Positions 9,961-22,792 of a stretch of 64,000 bases of DNA are shown piece by piece (within the stretch, counting starts at the first letter, position 1; every line of letters starts with the position of its first letter). A program made the translations under genes and the position numbers. Below the pieces are notes generated by a model. That model was not told where the DNA came from and did not search any database. It saw nothing but the letters and a program-made list of their open reading frames with translations. The DNA comes from Kryptolebias marmoratus (taxonomy: Eukaryota; Chordata; Actinopteri; Cyprinodontiformes; Rivulidae), in contig NC_051449.1 in assembly GCF_001649575.2 (NCBI RefSeq), forward strand, positions 20,844,070-20,908,069, given 5' to 3'.

Positions 9961-12900
9961 ATTTATACTTGTTTTTTTTTTCTGCTGTAATTTATTGAAC
10001 CCTTTAGCCAACACAAGGAGGTACATCATTGCCAGGAGAAAATACCTCTAAATACCCCGACTGGTGACCTGCCCAGGGTGTATTCCACCTCTCACTTATC
10101 GACTCTTGGAGATATTTTCTTAAAAACTAGTCAAAAGGAAAGAAAAATTAAAACAACAACTAATAATCAATGCCAAACTGGGTATTGAATTTATTTGTAT
10201 ATTTAGAAAAGATGCTTCTGAGGTGAATATGGGGCTGTGGGGTAGCACTGAGCATAGCTACTGATGTTTTTCTTTTTCCAAAAAAGAAACCAAAGAAGCA
10301 AAAAAAAAAACCCTCTCTAAGAGCCCTTCTTACCGAAACGCTGTTGAATCTGACGAAGAAGCACCACTGAGTGTTCTTTAACAGCTCCAGGACTGCTGGC
10401 CTGTATTTGACCCTGACCTCTGACTTTCTCAGCAGGGTGAGTAAGGGCATTAAAAAGGTCTCTGCTTTTTGGAACAATAAACCTTCAGCTTTCACCCTCC
10501 CATGGATGAGTAACCATCCTGCAAAAACCAAGCGGATACAGAACATAGCCAGAGCACTCTGCCGGAATGAAATATCTGAGAGAAAAGTATTCGTTTAATG
10601 AAGGTTAACATTTTTCAATTTATTCATTTAAATTGAATCACTTTAGTATTCATACATAAAATAACGATGAGGGGAGAAAAAAAAACACCAAAAAGTAATA
10701 ATAAGCTAAAAGCACATTTCTGACTGCCACAAATTTACCTCACTGGTTTTATATTATTTTTCCAGAAAGTTTGACAGCCAATGAATATATTATTTTTTGC
10801 GTTATTATAAAAAAATATGGCACTGAAATTGCAAAGCAGCAGAAAGGCTCTTCACCTTCAAACCCAGTGTGTGTTGCAGCATTAGTCTGTTCTCACCTTG
10901 GCAGGTAAATGCTTCTTATATTTCCTGCTGATGCTCTGAAGCTGCAGGTGAAGTCAAGCGCTGCAGCGTCCAGGGAGGAACAGGGAGAAATCCACCTCAA
11001 GCAAGAGTCAGTTTTTTTGTTATAAAAAATATTCTCAGCTAATGGAATAAAATGATTTTTGCTTTTTACATAATGACTTTATAATTCAGCCAGTCTGCAT
11101 TGGATATGAAATTAAAATAGGGACACGCTGATGTGTTCAAAACATTTTGTCTATGAGCCCAGAGAAAACATTTATCACCAGCCACACAGACAGATTGCCA
11201 AATTTATGCAGTTTTCTTATTTATCGATACAAAAGTTTGATCTGATTATGACGGCGGGCTTGCACTTTCAGTCTTTTCTCAAGAGTAAATGTTTATTGAT
11301 CTCTACAGACTTGTGCATGTAAATTCTGATTTGTATGTGTGCGTTGTTTGCAGGGCAGCTGTGGAGTCAAATCCATCACTATTGGCATGTGGACCTGATT
11401 ACTGGAGAGACTCTGAAAGTCTCATAGACCGATGATAAAGAACTCTGTCCGAGCCTCTTTACAGTCACATCACTCAGGGTGTCTGCACAAAGGTACAGTA
11501 CTCGGCTAAAATATAATTCACATGGTGTGTCTTGTCTAGAGACTATTTAATAATAATAATAATAATAATAAAACTAAACAAAAAAGAGCAAGAGTTGGAC
11601 AAAAAACTTAAAGGGATATTTGAAAGTTATGAACAATTAACATCTTACCTGCTGTAGATAGCTCTTTGAACAAGTTCAAAAGGACTGAGGAGCTAACAGC
11701 TAGTCTGACTGTCGCAAAAACCAAATTAGAGCGCTGCTGTCTACTTCGGTCATTACAACAATTTTAAATAACAACTCCGTTAAAACAACTCAGATCTCTA
11801 TTTATAAAGCTTTAGACCACAGGTATTTTTGAAAAAAAACCCACAATTATTTACTTAAATAGTGGATCACTTCTTGCCAAAATAATCGTCTTATGTAAAG
11901 TTTACGTTGGTGTAAAAGTAAAAAAAAATGTGCTTGCTTGAACCACTTTATCATGGAGCTGTTTTAAATTGATAAAATCCAATTTGGAAGTGGGTCTCTT
12001 CAGACTAGCCATTATTAGCTCATCAGTGTGCTTCAAACAGATTCAACATATTTAGGAAAATTAAAATCAGTCATTTTAATATCATACAAAAGAATAAAGT
12101 CCATAATTAACTCCTTTATTTGTTCATACAGGTAAATAATGTTGAGACCTGCGGCTTCTGCTGAAATAGGCCTACACATCAAATATTAACTTAAAAACAA
12201 ATTAATCTTGTTTAGTTTATTTATACATCAATGTGTCCCACGAGCATTAGCTTTGTAAACCTATATATAATCATGTAATGGCATCTCATAGTTAAAATCT
12301 TCAAAAAAGTCAAGACTTAAACACAACTGAGAGATTCTCAAAATATAAAAGACAGCGAAAATAAAAAATAAGTAACTGATCTTAAAACACACAGACATCT
12401 AAAAAACAGACCGCAATAATCAGTTCTGTCAGCATTAAAGTTTATTTCGCCGAGCTGATGTTGTTCAAAAGGTTTTCTAAAACAGGTAAGATATTAATTG
12501 TTAATAACTTTTACAAAGAACCCCACTTCAAAATGGTGCGAATACTCGTTAAATCCTAAATTAAGCTGAAATATTGTTGTCAAGATGAAAAATAATATTT
12601 GCAGAGCTGCACCAATCTGACTTTTAAAATGTATGTATGAGTCAGCAGCAGAACTTCTTCACAGGACTGGCAGGGTGGTCCATTCTGGTATAAAACACAT
12701 TTTTTAAAGAATTCTTTCAGGCAGCGTGTATGATAACAAGACTGGAGTTCATATTTTGCAACAGTAGGCAGAAAAGCTCAGCCTAACTCAGCTTGTAGCC
12801 ATCAGTCTATTCTGTGTGCCTTATGATAACATTTTATGATAACTGTTAATACAAGAAAATGGATCAGTCTGCTCAAAGCCTCCAGCCAACCTTTAAATTG

Positions 12901-13261
12901 AAAAACATTATTTTTTGATTTCCCACAGCTGCTGTTGAAAGTCATACCTAGATTAGTAATGACAATGTCCAACTTTCCAACTTAATGTGATGATGACGTC
13001 TAGCTGACGGTGGGAATATTTCCTAAACACATCATTGGGTGGCGGCATTGAGCCTCGACGCGACATCGTGTGAAACAGCATGTTGAGTTGATAAACACAT
13101 CCTGACCCTGTGGTGTTCAGATGAAACTCTGATTATTAGAGATGAATGTCTCTCCAGTAATGGAACCGATAACGTTTATAAAGTAAATACTATAGAAAAA
13201 TTGACATGAACATACCTATCTTGTGCCATCAAAGGTAAAAAGACAATAATGTTTTTGATTA
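9961..13261. other. non-coding; microsatellite and diverged repeats
   Basis: Contains a TAA trinucleotide run at about 11549-11570. 11640-11760 shares a TTACCTGCTGTAGATAGCTC block and a GGACTGAGGAG block with 60225-60300, so a dispersed family is present. Frames at 10160-10600 lack any recognisable motif. No exon found. Confidence 0.45.
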
Positions 13262-13630
13262 TTACAACTGATTACCTTTTGGAGTTCACCACATTCAAAA
13301 TGGCTGCTGCAGCTAAACCGCTTTAGCAAGCACAACAATGGCTATAACAATTTACAGCTATTCAAAATTTGGTGTGTTGGCAGATGAGAGTCCTCCCCAA
13401 CTTATGCTCTGAGATTTTTGATTTTGATTTGATGTCCATGTAAAACTCTTGGGGTCTTTTGGGGTCCACCTAACTTAAGATGTTTGGCACAGCTAATAGA
13501 CTCTAGCCTACACAAAAATGACTTAGACAAATTTACAGATATGGAGCTAAAATTTAGTGGAAGTAGCTGAATGCTATGAACATATACTCAGATCACTAAT
13601 CCATCTCGCAATATTGCATGAAATCAAACA
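13262..13630 (+). repeat. family X repeat, two partial units
   Basis: Two worn half-units: the first has GGAGTTCACC, TCAAAATGGCTGCTGCAGC and GGCTATAAC, and the second starts near 13430 and keeps GGGGTCCACC, a TTAAGATG block and GACTTAGACAAATTTACAG. The 5' halves of both units are missing or strongly diverged. Confidence 0.55.
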
Positions 13631-14654
13631 TAATTTATTAATCCTTAATAATGCTGTGCTTTTTTTTAATCATAAGAGGATTTTGTTTAAAATGTAGGCA
13701 TGAAAGGTGGCATGTGATATGCATTCCTTAATGAATGCTAGGCGTTTAACATTAAATATTTGGAAGCTTTTCACAAAATACTTCACAAAAGCTAAAATGT
13801 CTCTTTAATCCATCTGTAAGCCCAATTTTATTTAACATTTACTGTCATAATACACCGCATGTGTTGTCTCAGTTCAGGAAAGTCAACACATCTTGAGTGT
13901 GAGTTGATAAAGAAATTCCTGGTATTGCGGTTGTTTCACATAAAACCAAATGAAGAAATTTTCTGTACATTCCCCATTCACCTAAGGCTGTGAGTGAGCT
14001 ATTTTCACTGAAATGCAGCGTTCCTTTCATGTGTGAAGAGAGCACCTGTGTGACTAGCAGACAGGGAAATGATGTCACTCGTTCATAGACATGTTACCGT
14101 GTGCGGTCCCCGCTGCCTGCTTCTCAGAGACAGTCACCTAACAGCAGAGCTCACTTACAGGAACCTCTCAACCTTCTTGTAAATAAGAAGGGAGATCCCA
14201 GACCTGTTCACAAGCTGTAAACCTGCTAAACATGACAATCATTTTAAAGGCATTTTATGCTTAAATAGGTGTAATCTATCAGTGCTTTGTACCGATAAAT
14301 GCAGTTTTCAGTGCTACATTTGATGAGGATATTTAGGTTGTGTTTTAAGTGTGACAGGAAAAAAAATGGACTTGGTAATTTTGTGATATCAATAGAAACC
14401 CCAAAGGGTGAGACACCTCCACCTCCAAAGTCTGATGGTTAAAAGTTAATACATGCTGAGGAGATAAACACTTATGACAACATGTCGTCATAAAACAACA
14501 TAGAGACTAATTTGTGAGCTGGAATGACCAAAGTTTCTGCAGCTTGCAGTAAAGACACAACAAAATGAACAAAATCTTGTATTCACATTCTGTCACTGAC
14601 TACTGTCTATAGTTAAACAAAAAAAAAAAACATTTTATGATATATAGTTGCATT
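13631..14654. other. non-coding, nothing recognised
   Basis: AT-rich. No exon, no clear repeat family. Confidence 0.45.
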
Positions 14655-14880
14655 CTTCTTGTCCATGGTTATACCTTGGGCTCTCCTTGCAGTGGGACAT
14701 GCACAGGAAGGCGTCCTAATCAGATGCCCGAAACACCTCAGCTCACACCTTTTGTTGTGGAGGAGCAGCAAACTCCCCTCAGACGGTGGACTCCTCACCC
14801 TATCTTTCAGCTGCTCATGCACAGGAACTTGTTGTTTTGTCCAGGATCAACACCTCATGACCATAGCTGAGGGTTGAAAA
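14655..14880 (-). mobile_element. L2-like LINE fragment
   Basis: Minus-strand frame includes LRCFGHLIRTP preceded by a CTCAT block equivalent to the RLRWFGH region of the element at 8870-9330. It is a short internal fragment without the 3' tail. Confidence 0.6.
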
Positions 14881-15189
14881 GTAGATGGATTCATAAATTG
14901 ATAGGTTTATCTTTCAACTCAGCTTCTTCACAAGGACAGACCAGAGCAACGCCCTCATTACTGCGGACAAGGCCCTAATCCATCAGTTCCTCTCCTTAAG
15001 ATGTCCTCAGATGTTTTGTGCCCACATCACGATGCACCAGATATAGCTTGAAACCACTGGTTGATCTACAGATGTCTACTTTTGACTTAATATGTAATCG
15101 AAATGCCAAATTAGGATGTTAAAAACAACTAGAGACATTACTTTCTTTTGCAAGAATGTTGTGTGAATACTGAGTCCTGAATGACTTTA
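14881..15189. other. non-coding, nothing recognised
   Basis: No gene-like signal. Confidence 0.4.
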
Positions 15190-15362
15190 CTGAAATTTGC
15201 TAAAGAAGCTGAACTTGACTTGCAAAAGCTAAAAGAAGCACTACACTAGCTAAAAACCAAATGTAGCAAAAGGGTAGCTAAAAAGTAAAAGTAGAAAAAT
15301 GGCAGCTAAAAGCTAAAAGTAGCAAAAGGCTAACTAGAAGCTAAAAGTAGCATAAAAAAGAC
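15190..15362 (+). repeat. degenerate AGCTAAAAG tandem array
   Basis: Repeated words AGCTAAAAG, AAAGTAGCA and AAAGGCTA recur irregularly across about 170 bases, with unit lengths of roughly 9-25 bases. It reads as an old simple-sequence expansion. Confidence 0.75.
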
Positions 15363-16162
15363 AAAAATAGAGCCAGTATGAAGCAGGTTTTAAAGAGAAC
15401 TATGTTTTGAAGGGATGGAAGAGATCTCAATGCATCTTTGTGAGGAATATGTTTATAAATAAAGTTCAATAATTTGAAAGGTCCAGGAGTTACAAAAGTC
15501 CTAGCACCCATCCTCTGAATGTGCTGAAAGTTTTGATATATATGAATGGTTAGAATAGCAAAAGTAGACATAGTTAGATTGTAAAAAAACACATAAAACA
15601 TATATAAAAATGTAAAGCAGGAAAAAATAGTGTGAATGCTGAATTACAGTATTTACTCAACTTAGAAGACGCTCAATTCTTTGACAAGAGCTCTGAAGGT
15701 GGCTTGTTGTATCTGACCACTAAAACCAATATGTCCATAATTGGTCTCATTTATACAGTGGCTTCATAATGGCCTTGACAGTTTGGTTGCCAAGTGAGGC
15801 CCATGAGAATAAACTTCAGGCCTCACATGGACTGTTTTTCTGTTAATTTAATTAGGCTCAAGAGACTAGACGAGGCTCCATTTTGCCCATCAGGTTGGTT
15901 ATAATATGTGACTTTTTGTTTTGCATTCACTACACAAGCACTCCAGCCACCCAGTAGGAGTCATTAGTGCAGAGTAGCCATCTGCGCAACTGCAAGCTCG
16001 ACCGTGAAAAGCAGCGCAGCTGGGTATTGCATGCAGCTTCCTGCAGTGTTGGGCATTTCTTCTGCATCACACAGGCACAAACCATAAGTAAGCTGACCAG
16101 TTGTCCAGGTTATTAATATTAAATACCATCTTGGTTGAGAGTGGTAGGGAATTGCAAACAGA
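15363..16162. other. non-coding, nothing recognised
   Basis: No supported gene or named repeat. Confidence 0.4.
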
Positions 16163-16375
16163 AGTCCATCCATTTTCTTTAGCCACTTCTCTTTTCTGAG
16201 TGTGTATCTTCAGCAGTCACTGTGAGAGAGGTGGTGGGACAGTCTGGACAGGTTGCAGGTCCATCCCAGGGACACATAGAGACAAACAACCATTCACACT
16301 CTCACAAACACCTCAGGACAATTTAGAGTTACCAATGAACCTAACATGTATGCTTTTGGTCTTCAGGAGGATATT
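16163..16375 (-). repeat. SINE-like repeat (family S), partial
   Basis: CCATCCATTTTCTTTAGCC tail, CAGCAGTCACTGTGAGAGAG block, GGACAGGTTGCAGGTCCATC block, and the AACATGTATGCTTTTGGTC block. The head of the family is missing. Confidence 0.65.
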
Positions 16376-16604
16376 TAAGAGTATGACAACTCATGTTTAA
16401 CCCACATTATAATAAAGAAGAATGTCTCCTCTTAAGTGATATTGCTTGAAGGGTCACTACTACTTATCTTCAGTATTCATTCACATAGGCAAGGACACAA
16501 TCACACATCTTTATTAGCGATATCTTTCGAATTAATCCAATCAAATCTAAGTTTTTAAATAGTCTACTCTTATCGTGCCTTTAACATTTATTGCCTATCG
16601 GAGT
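16376..16604. other. non-coding, nothing recognised
   Basis: No supported feature. Confidence 0.4.
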
Positions 16605-17512
16605 ATGTGATTATGTTAGTTTGGCTGTCAAGTTAGTAAACTATCTCATGAACAACTGGATGGATTTTAATAAAACTTGCAGGAAGTAAAAATTGGATGT
16701 ACATCTGCAACGTTTGAGGTCAACACTCTTACATTCATGATGTTGACCACATCTAACTGACATGAACCAACACAAAAATGGCTGTAAGTTGATGTTTTAG
16801 TAGCTGAGACTCATCTCCAACTTACTCTAAGCACTCACTGACCACGTAAGATATGTGTTTAAATATTTGCTGTTAACTTTCAGATCACACTCTGTCTGTT
16901 ACCAAAATATTTTATGAACTGTATGGATTTTGATGAAATTTCAGACAGCAATCACTGGATTGAGATTTGAAATTGATTAAATTTGAAGTCGACCCCAAAT
17001 CACTTTCAGTCAGCATAAAAATGACTATAACTCTGTCACTTTGCTGATGTTAAGCTTAATAATGGTGTGGTAGTAGCTGAGAGTTATTCACAAAACACAT
17101 GATGTGAAAGCTACACATTGTGTGACATCTTTGCTAACATTCTGGCATTTACTGTTAGCAGAATATCTCATGAACCACTGAACAGATTTTAATGAAACTC
17201 GCAGAAAGTAACAACTGGATGTACATCTACAACAGAATGACTTTTGGAGTCAACCAAATTTAAGGTAGCTAATCTACCTTAACTTGTATAAAAATTGTTA
17301 AAACTTTGTCAAAACCTTTAAATTAGTATTAGCTGATAATCATTCAAAGCATGTACTCCAAGTGCTGTCATTTCTTGCAGTGAAGTTAGATAAAGTTAGT
17401 TTGATCAAAACGACATCTCTGTGATTTTTTTAAAATAAGAAGTTCTTAGTTTTAAACTCCATATGAAAGGTGATGGTTAATATGAATTCCTTTAAAAAAT
17501 GCAAGGCCTTTT
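16605..17512 (+). repeat. family X repeat, three units plus tail
   Basis: Three successive units start near 16620, 16900 and 17152. Each has AAxxATxTCATGAACxxxTGGA, an AATGAAAxTxxCAG block, an ACATCTxCAAC block and a TGATGTTAAG or GTAGTAGCTGAGA end. The tail (AAACGACATCTCTGTGAT to GAATTCCTTT) follows. Other members have one or two units, so unit number varies between copies. Confidence 0.7.
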
Positions 17513-18059
17513 ATTATTTTAGACATTCCCATTAGGTGTTTATTTAAAATCTGCATGTAAATGGACTAACACTGGGTTCACACTGTGCAATTTTCAGCCA
17601 TCATAGCCAAAATGTTTTGCCGTGAAAGAATCATAAGAAAATATTTGATTGTGAGCTTGAATTTGCAGTTTGTGGCATTCAAGGTGACAGGCTCATCAGC
17701 ACCTGATTTAGCACTCTCATGACCTACAACCAACAAATACGCGGGGTGAGACATTTTCAGAAATTTTCTGGAAAAGTCATGCAGTGGCTACTCCTGTGAC
17801 AGACTTTTTTTCCAGCCATGAGTGCATTCACAGCTGCCTCTTTTTCTTCCTCCCCTCCCCCTCCTTTTAGTGTATGAATCTAAAATAATAAAACCAGAGC
17901 TTAAAGACGCAGTATGGTCATTTATGAAGTAACCGTCTGTCAAATAGTTATCAGTAGCTAGTACCTTATCAGTCATGACATGAGGTGCAGAGTTTTCTAT
18001 ATTGCTTAGAGAATCTAGTTGAGAATTAATCAGTTTTCTTCATCAGTGCTTTTCTCTTT
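17513..18059. other. non-coding, nothing recognised
   Basis: No supported gene or repeat. Confidence 0.4.
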
Positions 18060-18610
18060 GCCACTCTCAGACTGGTGAAGAACCTGCTCACCAGTTCTTG
18101 TAGCTCAGTCTCACCATCTCACCTGCTGAATCTTGGACCTCCTTCAGAGAGCTCCCAGGTGTCTTGGTGGTCTCTCTCACTTTTCTTCTTCTTCTTCACA
18201 GTCACTCAGTTTGTGAGGATGACCTGCTCTTGGTAGATTTACTTGTTCCATATTCCTTCCTTTTCTCAATGATGGATTTAGCAGAACTCCTGGGACATTT
18301 AGGGTCATGGAAATGCTTTTGTATCCATCCCCTGACTTGTAATTTTTAATTATCTTTTCTCTGAGTTGAATTAAGGGGAATAATATTTATGCAGCCACTA
18401 ATTTTACATTTCATTGTTTTATTTGATCAGTATTACTCTGCAGAAATTTGATTGAGCTTTGACATTGAAGAGGTTTTTTTTTCAATTTTCTTTAGTAAAG
18501 AAGGCCAATTTGTATTGACCATGATTGATGATTATATTGAACATGACTGATTTATGACAGCAATGAAAGCATAAAACATCCAAGGGAGTGAATACCTTGT
18601 ACTGTAAGTC
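18060..18610 (-). mobile_element. Tc1-like relic
   Basis: Minus-strand match to the plus-strand piece at 53260-53470: both keep the blocks around ACCACCAAGAC, GAGAGAGACCACCAAGA, GCTCTCTGA and the AACAAGT/TCACAAACTGAGTGAC segment. The right edge ends with GGGAGTGAATACCTTGTACT, like the GGGTGAATACTTTTTATAGG edge at 45895. Not coding. Confidence 0.6.
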
Positions 18611-20609
18611 GAAGAGATTGAATAATCCAAATAGATTTTTCAATATAATGTAGTGCCATACAGTACCATGTAAAGTACAATATAACCAAAATCAATCACT
18701 TGACATACAATGGTTTATTATGTCTTAAAGTCACGTGTGATACATGTCCTTCTGCTATAAAGGCCACTTTGCTTTCTGCATTGCCACTGAAAGTTGGCAC
18801 CACATATAAATCATAAAGTGCATAATCGCCCAAAAGCAACATCATCTGTTGGCTGCCGGGAAGCAATCCCTCTCACACTGGTCATTTTTATTCTAATGTC
18901 TACTCATTTTTTTTCCTGTCTCATTCCTAAACACACTCTGGCTGCTTGGTCCATTCACCGGCCCTCTGGCTAATATCCTGCGTGGGTGAATACCTTTTTT
19001 TTTTGGTTCATATATTTTCATATATTTTCTCAGAGAAAACTTTTTCTTTACTCACTTTTTAATCATGGATTTAATAATTGAGTGGCTAACACAGTTTCGA
19101 TATAAAAAAAAAGGGAAAATATCAGATAGAAACATATAATGCTTTCAAACGGGTGTCATTAAATGGAATGTCTAATATGGCAAATGATGAAAAAGCAAAA
19201 GCTCCTTAGTCATCTGTCTGATCCGACGTACTGTAGCCTCTAGGGAAAGATCAAGGCCTTCTCGATGCCCGGCCTCTCTGCTGAGCACCCGAGCGTCTTG
19301 CTTCTTCCTCACACTTGCTGCATCCTATTTTTAGATAAAAGCGGTCCCGCTGCTACATATTGTTGCGAATATAGGAACACAAAGAAGTTGTTGCAAATTA
19401 TGTGCATTTTAAAGAAAAAATTGAGTCTTATTTCCATTTCTTTGTTTTCTGTTTGTTTGAGGTTGCCTCTCTGTGTGCCTGTGTGTGTTTACCGGTGTCT
19501 CGGTGAAACTCAGTGACGGCGTTTGGTTTTTCTTGCCTGGTTTCAGTGTTTTCTCCCTACCACACAGGCATAGCGGGCTGAATAAACTTGCATGAACAGA
19601 TGTTCACAGAAAGGAAGTAACTACTGTTAACCACCCCCCCCCCCCTCAACCATGTCAGCACTTTACGGTTTTAACTTCATCACTTCCCCTTTTTTTGCTG
19701 GCTAAAATCTCAATCACACTTATAACTGTTTATTTGCATATTATCACTATTCACAGACGTGCAACTTCTGTTTACTGGGGCCGTTTTACACGAACAGAAT
19801 GTGGTATTTCTTGCACTGCTGGAGCTACGTATGAACCGAACCAAAATACATCAGTCACGTGATTTAAAATTAGTGTAACTGCTGTTTGCTGATAATAAAA
19901 AGTAACTACAGTTTTGTGACACTTCAGACAAACAGATTATCCTGGAGCAAAATTACTTTTCACTGAAAAAATGAAATAAAATCAGTTTATTCCAGTTTTT
20001 GGTGAGAGCTGACCACAAGATTCTGGTGTCTGTGAAATAGCTGCATAATTAAATTGTAAATACAAACATCATGTTTAAATAATAATAAAAATTTTTTTTA
20101 AAAGACCTTATCATTTTCTGCCTGGTCCAGTCAAGAACACCCCCAGAACTGTGTGTACGGATTTTATTGGTTTGCTCATCCAGTCTGTTGACAAGAGTCA
20201 AATAAACACAGATAAATGATTATTTAAATTGTATTTAAATAGTCATTTAATAATCGCTGTCTGCTGTTTGCCCCAAAGCACAGGGTACTTCAGGTCTATT
20301 TTTATACAGGTTGCAGCAGACCACTTGTATTTACAGGATTTGGGTGACGATTGATGTTTAATGTAAGCTTATAAATGGCTTTGATGAAGTATGTTGCACA
20401 TTACACAATACACAAAGTACACCAAAGGTACACTTTTACCTTTATAGCATCTGCTATTGACTGCTAGAGAGTTTGTGCAGTTTGTGCTTGCTAGCTAGAC
20501 CTTCACACAAATTTCAGTAGCAATACTTAATAGAGGTAGCATAAACACCAGCTCTATATATCTTATTAGTGAAATGACAGGGCCTAAAATCAGACATAAA
20601 ACCACAATT
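18611..20609. other. non-coding; C run
   Basis: A run of 12 C lies at about 19634-19645. Open frames such as 19265-19516 have no splice context or recognisable domain. No gene supported. Confidence 0.4.
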
Positions 20610-20815
20610 TGGTACGAACACAGTACCTACAGGGTATATACCTGATATGTACTGGGTACCAGTTATGTACATGGTACTTACCAGGTACTTACCCTATAGA
20701 TACCAGATACGTACTTGGTAAGTACCAGGTACATAAGCAGTAAGTATCAGGAATCTAATTAGTATGTATCAAGTACTTACCTTGTAAGTACCAGGCTGTA
20801 CTATATGTTGGTAAC
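20610..20815. repeat. GTAC-rich palindromic tandem repeat
   Basis: Words GGTACTTACC, GGTAAGTACC, AGGTACATAA and CAGATACGTACTTGG recur about every 15-25 bases. Because GGTACTTACC and GGTAAGTACC are reverse complements, the stretch can fold on itself at many places. No protein frame runs through it. Confidence 0.75.
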
Positions 20816-22690
20816 AAAATGTTATGTATTAATCAGCTGCTAGGAAGGAATCTAAGTATCAAGTATATCTACAGACTGTGTCATAATTTATGTCATTGTC
20901 AATGGAAGTGGACCCCCCAGAGATAGCCTTGCACCCCCACCCACCCCCAGCAGTAGAAGTCTAGCTCTGCCACTGGTCATAAATGACCAAAAAGCCAGTT
21001 CCATGCTGTATATTATGGGTGTATCAATAACATATGTCACAGTTTGGTACATATGTAGTATGAAAACAAAGTTCTACATTAGTTATTCCAATGGCTTGCA
21101 CATCTGTATTCATCCAATCAGATTAGTCTGAACACGTTTGGCAGAGACCAAATAGACAAAGTATGTGCTCTTTTGTATTGTAACAAAATTCTCATATGGG
21201 CTTCATTGTACTAAGAAAGAGACAAAAGCTAAATTAAATCAGACACAAAAAAGACAGAAATCCCAAAGCAATGAACTGCTCATCCAAGCTTTTCCTTTTC
21301 CAAGCTTTTACAAATGTACACATTTATATCTTCATAATTACTTTTCAGACACTGGAAACTGAATAATGGAAGCCATTAGATATCCTTTATTGCTCCTTTT
21401 TGCCTTGCTGGCATTGATTATATTTATTTGATTGCATCAGTGAATTACTTGAATGAAACTTCTTGTTGGAACTGAGGAAAAAGGAAATTGGTAAGGTCCT
21501 GTTGATATCACCTTCAATCATTGACTAACGCAAACATGAATGCGCTAGAAGACCATGCCATGCCAGCACAATGCAACAGCCACAGGTATCACGTCTGCGC
21601 TGGGTTGTTTTTACGACTTGTCACGATTTGAGGAATTTCACTATATACTATTTGGTAGATTTCTGGGCCTCCATCATCAGTTTTAGCCTTGTTGTGGAGA
21701 AGGAAACACCATCAACAGCATGAGAGGATGTAGGTCAAGGGGTTTTCTGTGCAGAGCCTTGACCACATTCATCCTACTTCCTTCCTTGTCCGGCAGGCCT
21801 GACTATGATGAAAACAAGTGCTTCTTGCTTTGTGACCAAAATTAGAATAAAGGACAACTGAAGACAGAACTATATTTTTTGCCGCCTGTAGAACATGGTA
21901 AAAGTGTGGCATGATCCTGTTGGGTGTAGCCAATGCAGCAGCTGGATACAATGTGCATAGCAGCTGCATTGCAATAACTTACTTGGAGCACTGTCAGTGC
22001 AGTGTGGGCCTGATAGGGTCATAGCTGAGCCATGAGGCCAGTGCAGCCAGTCCTGCTTCAGTTTCTCAATGAGAATCATGGCTACGCTGCCACAACACTC
22101 CCCCACATTCCACCCAGGACCCTTATACACTGCCATCACATTAATAAACCACCACAACTTTGCTACAGACATTTTGTTCATGCTCAAAACCTTGCACAGC
22201 CTATCCCTGGTAAGTGGTGGCCCACTGTGTTCTTAATATGCCCCTGAACGCCTCACAAAATCCTGCAAAGCAACATCCACTTTATGGCTTTCTGCCTGAA
22301 CCACTTTTACTCCTGTGGAGTTTGGTGCGCGCTCCTGTAATTCTCAAGATCAATGACATAAAGTAAATAATTAGTAATCTTTTTATTATTTATGTAATGT
22401 CAAGCATATATTTAGAGACAGACAAATGCTGAAACACCATGCTGCTTCTTTTTCTGTTGTCTAAATTGTTTGGTAAAAATCACGAAAAAGGAGTCAGCAC
22501 CAAGCACAACAAGAAGAGATGAAAAATAAAACAGTGCAGCGAATGAGCATAAACAGTTTTTTTCTCCTCTTAATTCTAAGCAAACTGTCGACAGGATGTT
22601 AAACCCACGGGGGTTTTCTGTGTCACAGACGAAGCTGTTACACCATTACAGGAAGTGGAGCAGGTATGGGAAATGAAATGTGAGCAGGGT
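20816..22690. other. non-coding upstream of rgs18
   Basis: Frames at 21769-22247 overlap on both strands and have no domain motifs. No exon is supported. Enhancers may lie here but cannot be recognised from one sequence. Confidence 0.4.
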
Positions 22691-22698
22691 TTATAAAA
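22691..22698 (+). promoter_or_regulatory. TATA box of rgs18 (candidate)
   Basis: TTATAAAA lies 95-102 bases upstream of the rgs18 start codon in a GGGTTTATAAAAGATG context. Transcription would then begin near 22722, leaving a 5' leader of about 70 bases without an intron. This is an inference from position and consensus. Confidence 0.5.
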
Positions 22699-22792
22699 GA
22701 TGAGGTGGTTTGTCAAATCATGGGTTAAACAGCTTTGCGAAGTGCTATTTGTGGCCTGCCGCTTTGCACACCAGACACACTGAGAGAACAGA

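Noticed and set aside
10160..10598. Overlapping frames of 75 and 128 codons as a small gene
   Set aside because: They overlap on opposite strands, have low-complexity Phe runs, and lack splice sites or a promoter signal.
20610..20815. CRISPR-like repeat array
   Set aside because: No constant repeats with unique spacers. It is a degenerate palindromic tandem array in a vertebrate genome.
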